Shown here one piece after another: positions 57,469 through 64,000 of a stretch of 64,000 bases of DNA (position 1 is its first letter; every line of letters starts with the position of its first letter). The notes below the pieces were generated by a model that ran no database searches, was not told the DNA's origin, and was given only the letters and a program-made list of their open reading frames with translations. Source of the DNA: Echinometra lucunter (taxonomy: Eukaryota > Echinodermata > Echinoidea > Camarodonta > Echinometridae); NCBI GenBank assembly GCA_029962745.1, contig CM057165.1, forward strand, positions 444,990-508,989, written 5' to 3'. Both the position numbers and the translations under genes were made by a program.

Positions 57469-58434
57469 TTGTTACCCAATGTATTAAAGTTTCCTTCCGT
57501 TTTCCTTTGTTTTATTTTTCCATCCTTGTTGTATTCTCTTGTAATCTGTTTCAAGTATTTAAAAAAAATTGGAAGTTGCTTTTGTTTACAAGTGTGTAAC
57601 AACCTAACATTCAAACAGACAAACCTTGACTCTTCAATCTCCCAGATAACCAATTGTGTCAAGGCAATCAAGGAATGGTCTCAATTGAATTGTCTTAAGT
57701 TGAATTGCAGTAAGACAGAGTTCCTTCATGTTTCATCTCGGTTTAAACAATCAACACCACTGCTGCATTTGAACCTACATGGAACGCAAATTGCTGCTGC
57801 CAAAACTTGCAGAAATCTTGGCGTCTGCTTCGACAATAAGCTCACTTTTGAACAATTTGTCGCACAAAAATGCCGCTCTGCTTCATATGCCTTACACAAA
57901 ATTGGTAAAATTCGGGAATTCATTGACAGAAGAACAACTGAGCGTTTGGTTCATGCCTTTGTCATGTGCCATTTTGATTTTTGTAACAGCCTCCTTATTC
58001 ACCTACCCCAGCGCCTCATTCAAAGACTACAGATCATCCAAAACTCAGCAGCTCGACTAGTCACTCGCACTAGAAAACATGATTCAATATCTCCTGTCTT
58101 ACGCAATTTACATTGGTTACCAGTCCAGTTTCGAATCCAGTTCAAGATTTTGTTACTAGCTTTCGAATGTTTTCATGGACTAGCTCCATCGTATTTGAAT
58201 GATCTACTCACTGTATACAAACCAACAAGACAGCTCCGATCATGCACACAGATTCTGTTTATCATACCTCCAATTCAAACAAAAACATATGGCGAACGTT
58301 CATTTGCTCATGCTGCATCAGTTTTATGGAATAGCCTCCCAAACTCTCTTAGAAACATCGACACGATAGAGAAGTTTAAATCTGCACTTAAAACACACTT
58401 ATTCAAAACATATCTAAGTAGCCTAACAAAGTAA
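57469..58434 (+). CDS. Reverse transcriptase C-terminal fragment (CR1/L2-like)
   Basis: Open frame of 321 codons; the ATG at 57469 belongs to flanking sequence and homology starts near residue 42. Recognisable blocks in order: AIKEWSQLNCLKLNCSKTEF (after the YADD position), KLTFEQFV, IDRRTTERLVHAFVMCHFDF, LQIIQNSAARLVTRTRKHDS, LRNLHWLPVQFRIQFKILLL, RSFAHAASVLWNSLPNSLRN and FKSALKTHLFKTYL. These make up the thumb and C-terminal region of jockey/CR1/L2 reverse transcriptases. Endonuclease, fingers and palm are missing, so it cannot be active. The frame is unusually intact for a dead copy, implying a fairly recent insertion. It lies in the last intron, or past the alternative stop, of the stomatin gene. 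Confidence 0.88.
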   Translation: MLPNVLKFPSVFLCFIFPSLLYSLVICFKYLKKIGSCFCLQVCNNLTFKQTNLDSSISQITNCVKAIKEWSQLNCLKLNCSKTEFLHVSSRFKQSTPLLHLNLHGTQIAAAKTCRNLGVCFDNKLTFEQFVAQKCRSASYALHKIGKIREFIDRRTTERLVHAFVMCHFDFCNSLLIHLPQRLIQRLQIIQNSAARLVTRTRKHDSISPVLRNLHWLPVQFRIQFKILLLAFECFHGLAPSYLNDLLTVYKPTRQLRSCTQILFIIPPIQTKTYGERSFAHAASVLWNSLPNSLRNIDTIEKFKSALKTHLFKTYLSSLTK

Positions 58435-58562
58435 ATTCAGTTACCTATCTTTCAGTCATGTCTTTCCTTTTCTTTTTCTCTCTCTTAGAGCGCATAGGGA
58501 CATACAGACGTAATGTGTTATGCGCTATACAAAAACTGTTCATTATTATTATTATTATTATT
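57594..58562 (+). mobile_element. 5'-truncated CR1/L2-like non-LTR retrotransposon
   Basis: 3' part of a LINE: the end of the reverse-transcriptase ORF (stop at 58432-58434), then a ~110-bp 3' UTR, TGTTATGCGCTATACAAAAA and an (ATT)n tail at 58542-58562. The 5' truncation point is after the catalytic YADD motif, typical of incomplete target-primed reverse transcription. It has the sense orientation of the host gene. Confidence 0.88.
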
Positions 58563-58919
58563 AAAAATGAACAGGAATGTACAATAAAGATGTAATTAAC
58601 TTGTAATCAATTAGTCAACCTGTCTATGAACAACTAAAATAATATTGTGTTTATAGACATGTTATACATCAAGTATTTATTCTCAGAGGAAGGTGATATG
58701 AAGAGTTTGATTAAAAAAAAAACCTGTATATTCCTTTCTTTTTAGATTTTGCAGTTGAAGTTGTTGTTTTTATATAATAAGAACATAAGACAATAAAAAG
58801 AACATATTGATTCTTTAGATCATAATTCAAACTTTTTCCATGATATACATGTACATAATGAGTGAGGTATCGGAACACACTTTTGGGGTTTCATGCAATA
58901 GTTGCATTAATTACTTTAA

Positions 58920-59326
58920 CCCATTTGTGACAGGAATTATTGAAAGCCTAATTTGATCAGCTTTTATTCTTCAAATTGGCAACTCCAACATTTTCATTTT
59001 ATTGCTACATTTTATTTATAAAACGTAATGTATCAGAAATGAATATAAATTGACAGAAATTATGATGATAAGTCAAAAAGTTGCCAATTTGCAGGGAAAA
59101 CGGTGATTTTAAACTTTCTATCACATTGCCAACTTAAGGATTTTAATGCTTATTTTCCTTTTACAAAATTTCAGCGTCAAACAATGAATATTGCAGCAAC
59201 CAAAATGGGCACAGTTTGTGCAGAATTTTTTGCTCTTTCTGCTCATGTATTTGGTACAATTTTTAGGGCTTTGCACTAAAAGATATTAGGCCAAACCACA
59301 AAATGTGGACTTCTGTCATGAATGGG
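58920..59326 (-). mobile_element. Family B element, copy 2 (TTAA target site)
   Basis: 407 bp, ends CCCATTTGTGACAG and CTGTCATGAATGGG, flanked by TTAA at 58916-58919 and 59327-59330. Reverse to copy 1 and near full-length identical in layout. It ends about 250 bp before the preferred terminal exon. Confidence 0.9.
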
Positions 59327-59579
59327 TTAAAAATGTACCAAAAAACAAACAAAAACCAAAACAAACAAAACAAAACATAAAACCTTTATTGTTTTTGCAA
59401 TGAAACTCTTCATATATGCATGTATGTGACAAAATAACTATAGATAGATGGTCTTTAAGGAGGGGGTAATTTGCTTCTAAGAAAAGTTGACTTCATTTGA
59501 ATTAAGATGTATGCTCTGGCATCTCTTCAGAGTTGTGAATAACATCTCCTTTTTGTTTCTTTTCCTTAAAATTTTACAG

Positions 59580-59595
59580 TGCCCTGAAGAAATAA
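59580..59595 (+). CDS. STOM: Stomatin preferred terminal coding exon
   Basis: Acceptor ATTTTACAG ends at 59579 behind a pyrimidine-rich tract. The first T completes AAT (Asn281); then Ala-Leu-Lys-Lys and a TAA stop at 59593-59595. The product ends PIDLLNALKK, giving 285 aa. Downstream sequence to about 60.77 kb shows none of the repeats that fill the introns and has three AATAAA signals (60639, 60660, 60751), as expected for a 3' UTR. Preferred over the 57135 alternative for that reason. Only five codons are involved, so coding evidence is weak by nature. Confidence 0.6.
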
Positions 59596-60770
59596 GGATG
59601 CAGAGGTGACTGTAGTAGATTTCAGCCGGAGATTTCAATGCTTGGCATTTTTTCTATACTAGGAGAATCCCCTTTTGGAAGCACACATTTATTTTAATCC
59701 CATTCTATGTATAACTATCAGTGGATTGTTTCTGGATATTTATAGAAATGGAGATAAAACAAAAAAATTAGGAAAAAAATCAGTGAGTTTCGAAGATTGG
59801 TAGCTACCTATATGAGTTTGTTGTTTTTTACGAGATTTATTCGTGCAAAATAGATGAATAATATTAGTGCAATAGGGAAACATCTTGAGATGTATCATCT
59901 AACCTGAGACAGCTGATATGAAATAGTAGATTAAATGATAAATGACTCTTGATTTTATTTTATACTTTTGCCAAGAGTGGTGAAATTTCGAAGTTTTATG
60001 AAGACTAAACATATCAGAAAAGTTAATTCAAAACTGGGAAAAGAGATATCAGTCTCGCAAATTTAGTCACACTATTTAGATGTTTTTCCCCCCTTTAAAA
60101 TGCAATTTTGAAGAGGCAATGAGCTATCATTCATGAAAATGTACAACATATGATGTTGGAAGATGTAAAAGGGAAAGCTCCGTTTGACTTTTAAAAATTG
60201 ACTTTTAAAAAGACCAAAATTATGTGAAAGACTTTTGTTGAAGCTTTAATCCTTCATGATGCAGTTTTTAGCATTTTAATATACTTATTACTGAGCTGTG
60301 TTTATATTATTTGTGGTGTTGTTATTCTCTGCATGGTAGTAATAATAATTATACAATTTTTACACCATTATTGTGATTTTGTATGATTGTGTAGGGATAT
60401 TGATGGATGTAAATGCCCCCAGCATTTACGATTGTCTTTATTTTATGTATTGTTTTATCTTCCTAAGAATACATAAAATTAACCCCTCAAGAGGCAGTTG
60501 CCTGTATAATTTCAAGGTTTATAAAATTTTGAATTATGGTATGGTTACTATAATTTGTCTGTATGCAGCCAATGTATATGTCTCTCTCATTATGTTTTAT
60601 GGGGAAGGGTTGTTCAGCTTTTTTTTTTTTTTGACAACAATAAAACTGAATTAGACAACAATAAAGCAGAAATTACTACAAAGCACATACCCTATTTCAG
60701 AAATATGTCATATGTTAGTTTGAGTTATGCTACTTTGTATTTTTAACAGAAATAAAGGGTTTTTGAATGA
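59596..60770 (+). other. Probable 3' UTR of the stomatin gene
   Basis: Non-coding AT-rich sequence following the preferred stop codon, with no inverted-repeat element or retroelement recognised. AATAAA hexamers at 60639, 60660 and 60751; the last is followed by a T/G-rich stretch and is taken as the most likely end. A further AATAAA near 62316 with a GT-rich downstream stretch could mark a longer 3' UTR. Confidence 0.45.
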
Positions 60771-62820
60771 TTGGCACTTAGTAATGTTCATTTCACCCAT
60801 GTGCCCTTTTCAATCTTACTTGACTGAGAAAAAAAGCATTGGGAATTAGTTTGACAAGGGGAGATGTGGTCAAGCTTATTGTGGTTTTGTAAATAACAGC
60901 AACTTGTACAAAAGAAAATGCACAGAAATCAAATATATTTATTAAGCAGCAGTATATATTGTGTCAAATTAAATGAGCAAAATATATAGATTATTGACAG
61001 GCTTAGAAAGTATTAATACCATCAAATCTTAAGCCTGTGGAATAACAAATAGTAAAATGTCCTATTAAAAAGTGGTATGTAGATTTTTGTCTTTCATAAA
61101 AGGCTAGAAAGTTTATGCACCTCTCTGCAGAAACTGATATGTATATGCATTGTCCCTACAAAGCTGATATTCCAAATATTATTGATAATACATTATATTG
61201 CTTGGTATGTGACGATCTAAATATCAAAATTTATTAACAATGAGCATAAGAAATTAATGTATTTCTAGGTATTCCCATTTGAATTAATCATCCTTAACTG
61301 TACCATATATGTTGGTCCCTCTTTTTATGAGGAAAAATGTGAGTAGAACATTAATAGACATGTACAGTTGATGTCTGTGTAATATATTTTCTTAATATAT
61401 ATTTGCATGTTTTTATTACTTTTTTGTTGGTAGTATTGTTATTTATATCTTTCTGCATTGTACCCCTCGTAAGGCTTATTGTAAACTTTGCTTTGTGCTC
61501 GTGTATGCTGAAATATATTCAATTTGAATATGTTGTATATATGATAATTATGTAGAAATCAAGAATGATATGTTCAAGTATTCTACGAGAGAAGGAGTTT
61601 GGTGCAAACATGAAGTAACAAATTTCTAATTTTTGTAATTCAAGCTCCACCTTTTTATTTACAGGTACTAATACTCAAAATTTGATCATTTTGTGATCTG
61701 CTCAGTGTAGGCTGTATGTTCATTTTATCAACCTTTTCTTTATTACATTGATATCTTGCAAAATAGTCGCTGAAATCACAAATTTTTCTTTTCACCTTGC
61801 TGTGTAATATTTTTCCTACATGTATATTTAAATTATAGACCAATGAATCATAGGCATTTAGGAATTTTGTTGTACACTATTTATTAGTTGACAGCCTTTT
61901 ATATGCAATTCTGAACAACTCAAGTAGAAACATGTAATGACCACTGAAATTATCTTTTTTGTTCAGGGGGAATTTTTTTCTGATGAAAAAACAAGTCTTG
62001 AAATAAATCATGAAATTAGTCAAATGACACATATCTATAAAATTGGATAATGAATTTTACAATTTACAACTTACATCAACATCTTATAGTGGAGTGGTAA
62101 CCTTTAAAATGGATATTAAGGTTTAAAAACAGAATGAATAGATCTCACATCTTGAAAATAAAAACAATTCATGTAACAGACCTTGCCAATCCCATTCTTA
62201 TTAGTGGACTTTCCTTCGTTTTTTGGCAGTTGCACCCTTAGCACAAACGTTTATGTAATGAATATTGATGTATTCATTCACAATGACAGTTGTTTCATAC
62301 AATGTGTACCTGTTAATAAATATTGATACTCTTTCATGTTATATCACTGTGTTTGACTCATTCTTTTCTTAAAGGAAACCTAAACCCTCAAGTCAAGTAG
62401 TTTTTAAATCAAAGCAACATGTATTTCAGACAGAACAAAACAGATCATCAAAAACTTTGAATGAAATCGGACATGGAATAAGAAAGTTATGGCTACCTAT
62501 GAATTTTTCAATTCAAAATTGTGACAACTCAGTGTTGCACAACCTGATTTCTTAATTAAGCCAAACTCAAGATATTTGATTTGATTTGATATTTGATGTT
62601 TCACATTCCACAAAATATACATAACATCCATCTTGAACATAATGACAAAAATAACAATTATTGTTTGACAAAGAAATGCAATAACATGAAATATGAGGAA
62701 CCTGTTAAAAAGCATAGCTTGTAAAACATAGGTTCCCAGAAAAAATAATTATTGATTAAAACTCCTAATGCAATTAAAAGAGATGAATCAGAGGAAGAAA
62801 AAATATATGTTACAAAGAGG
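60771..62820. other. Downstream AT-rich flank
   Basis: No gene, RNA or repeat family recognised. Many AATAAA hexamers by chance; the one near 62316 could end a longer stomatin 3' UTR. Confidence 0.35.
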
Positions 62821-62829
62821 TCTATACAT

Positions 62830-64000
62830 GATAGTCACTCGAGCGAAGCGTTAACCTACATACAAGCATAAGATTGTAGAAGGAACTTTTTCAGCCTACA
62901 TTTAAAAGAATATAATGAGGGCGATTGAATTATATTGGTGTCTAGACCATTCCAAAAGGAAGGTCCTGTGTAAGTAAGTGTTTTGACGGCAAGAACAGTA
63001 CGCACGGGGGAAATGTGAAAATTGTGTACTTGTCGAGTTGGGTAGGAATGTACACTCTTAAAAATTCCTAGTCAGACTTGACCCGGAAAAATAGTCCGTC
63101 GGGGCCACACTCCGTTCCGGGTCAAAAATGACACGGATTAAAGTCAAAATAACCCGGAATAAGGTCAAATGAGACCTGGAAACAAGTCCTCGTGACCATA
63201 TACCAGGTCATTTTTGACCTGGACTATTTTTCTGGTCAATGTGACATGGAATTTTTAAGAGTGTATTTCTTGATTTTGAACAAACAAGTTAGAAAATACA
63301 CTTAATTGGTAATTCATTTTTATTGAGTTGATACATGAAAATGCCAACAAAGTAATAATATAAATATGTTACTTTCAATAGTTTGTTTGAATAAAATAGT
63401 GGATTTGTATGAGCCAGAAAGTCAGAAGAAGAAATTGTCCTCACAGCTCTCTTTTGAATTTTAACTATGGATTCAAGTTTTGTCTTAGAAGCATTTCCCC
63501 AAGCTAAAATTCAATTATTCAAATATGGGAACAATAGAGTAGAATTCAGTAGTTTCAAAATATGATGAGAAAAATGAGGTTTAAGTTTATTAATGACTCC
63601 AAGATTTCTTGAGAGCAGTTTACATAGGTGGTCAATATGAACTTTCCAGGATAATTTACAGTCAATAAAGATATACCAAGGAATTTTGTCGATTCAATTT
63701 GTTCTAAGACATTACCATTCATAAAAACAGGACCTGGCAAAGTACATAACGAGTTACTCAAAATCATATAATTTGTTTTCTTAAAATTAAGAGATAATTT
63801 ATTTCCTTGTACCCAGTCTCACACAGAGCGTAATTCTGCATTTAGTCTTTCAAGAAGGATCTGAGGATTGTTGTGTGTTAAAAACGAGCTCATGTCATCT
63901 GCAAAAAGAAGAAATGAAAGGAAAGAGGATGAGTTTTGAAAATCGTTGATATATAAAATAAAAAGCAATGGGCCCAAAAGTGAAACTTGAGGTACACCGA
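62830..64000 (-). pseudogene. Broken reverse transcriptase of a second non-LTR element, runs off the window
   Basis: On the minus strand from 64000: GVPQVSLLGPLLFILYINDF, the FADD catalytic motif at 63894-63905, a WVQGNKLSLNFKKTNYMIL block, then after frame change a LAWGNASKTKLESIVKIQKR and LAHTNPLFY block near 63400-63510, and finally RQVHNFHISPVRTVLAVKTL, GPSFWNGLD and SFKCRLKKFLLQSYA near 62870-63030. A TGA (63819-63821) and at least one frameshift break it, and a MITE splits it at 63050-63266. The order of motifs is that of jockey-superfamily LINEs, a different lineage from the element at 57594. Confidence 0.82.
63050..63266. mobile_element. MITE inserted in the minus-strand retrotransposon
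   Basis: About 217 bp with ends TACACTCTTAAAAATTCC and GGAATTTTTAAGAGTGTA. The interior repeats GGTCAAAAATGAC-like words in both orientations. Retroelement coding similarity continues on each side. Confidence 0.87.

Larger units (their letters stand above)
10889..60770 (+). other. STOM: Stomatin / MEC-2 family gene, whole transcription unit
   Basis: Gene-level entry joining the exons listed separately. The seven internal exons all have AG acceptors and GT donors, and their phases chain without a break: exon 1 ends in phase 1, exon 2 in phase 0, exon 3 in phase 1, exons 4 and 5 in phase 0, exon 6 in phase 2, exon 7 in phase 0, exon 8 in phase 2. With first exon c and the terminal exon at 59580 the coding length is 858 nt, or 285 aa. 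Stomatins are monotopic inner-leaflet membrane proteins that oligomerise through the SPFH domain and C-terminal helix, bind cholesterol-rich membrane and modulate ion channels. Seen here: hairpin with Pro51, juxtamembrane Cys33/Cys34 and Cys91 matching the two palmitoylated cysteines of human stomatin, and a complete PHB core. The 3' end is set provisionally just past an AATAAA at 60751-60756. The assignment to the STOM/STOML3/podocin/MEC-2 group is firm; orthology to STOM itself rather than MEC-2 is not resolved. Confidence 0.9.

Noticed and set aside
57469..57592. N-terminal 41 codons of the 321-codon reverse-transcriptase frame
   Set aside because: Hydrophobic sequence preceding the LINE truncation point; flanking DNA that happens to be open.

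Overview
This is an animal genomic window: AT-rich and intron-dominated, with GT-AG introns, AATAAA signals, tRNA-derived SINEs, CR1/L2-like retrotransposon fragments and a dense population of short inverted-repeat (MITE-like) elements. A marine invertebrate is likely and an echinoderm such as a sea urchin would fit, but that is inference from repeat style and the conserved gene; I could not run a database search.

One cellular gene spans most of the window on the + strand: a stomatin / MEC-2 family (SPFH or band 7) membrane-scaffold gene. Seven internal coding exons lie at 26725-26831, 38190-38262, 40965-41047, 48456-48659, 49688-49743, 52185-52263 and 54045-54214. They join in phase into a protein with a proline-kinked membrane hairpin, a complete PHB domain and the C-terminal helix plus hydrophobic end of stomatins. 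Three candidate first exons (10889-10958, 14025-14106, 18463-18532) each start with ATG, encode a short acidic N-terminus ending in an Ile/Val-rich stretch plus Gly, and stop at a phase-1 donor that fits the exon 2 acceptor. This suggests alternative promoters. Two candidate terminal exons exist: 59580-59595 (preferred) and 57135-57156. The predicted proteins are 285 aa (first exons a, c) or 289 aa (b), very close to human stomatin (288 aa).

The rest is intron, flank and repeats. Region 1-10.9 kb is upstream and holds stacked and nested inverted-repeat elements (notably 8.37-9.6 kb) and a tRNA-derived SINE. Region 10.9-26.7 kb carries the alternative first exons and several element families. 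Region 26.8-38.2 kb (intron 2) has a hAT-like element with an exact 8-bp target duplication, a decayed retrotransposon, a ~170-bp tandem repeat, a large ACC/ACT array, a GA/GTGT minisatellite and two sets of ~190-bp tandem duplications. Region 38-57 kb holds the SPFH exons with elements in every long intron. Region 57.5-58.56 kb is a 5'-truncated CR1/L2-like reverse transcriptase with a 321-codon open frame, lying between the two candidate terminal exons. Region 62.8-64 kb is a second, minus-strand, broken reverse transcriptase split by a MITE.

Recurrent families seen at least twice: A (about 495 bp, three copies), B (about 405 bp, TTAA target sites, six copies), C (about 397 bp, 4-bp target duplications, two copies), D (about 85-bp near-perfect hairpin, six copies) and the tRNA-derived SINE. 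Several are caught with one element inside another, which gives relative ages.
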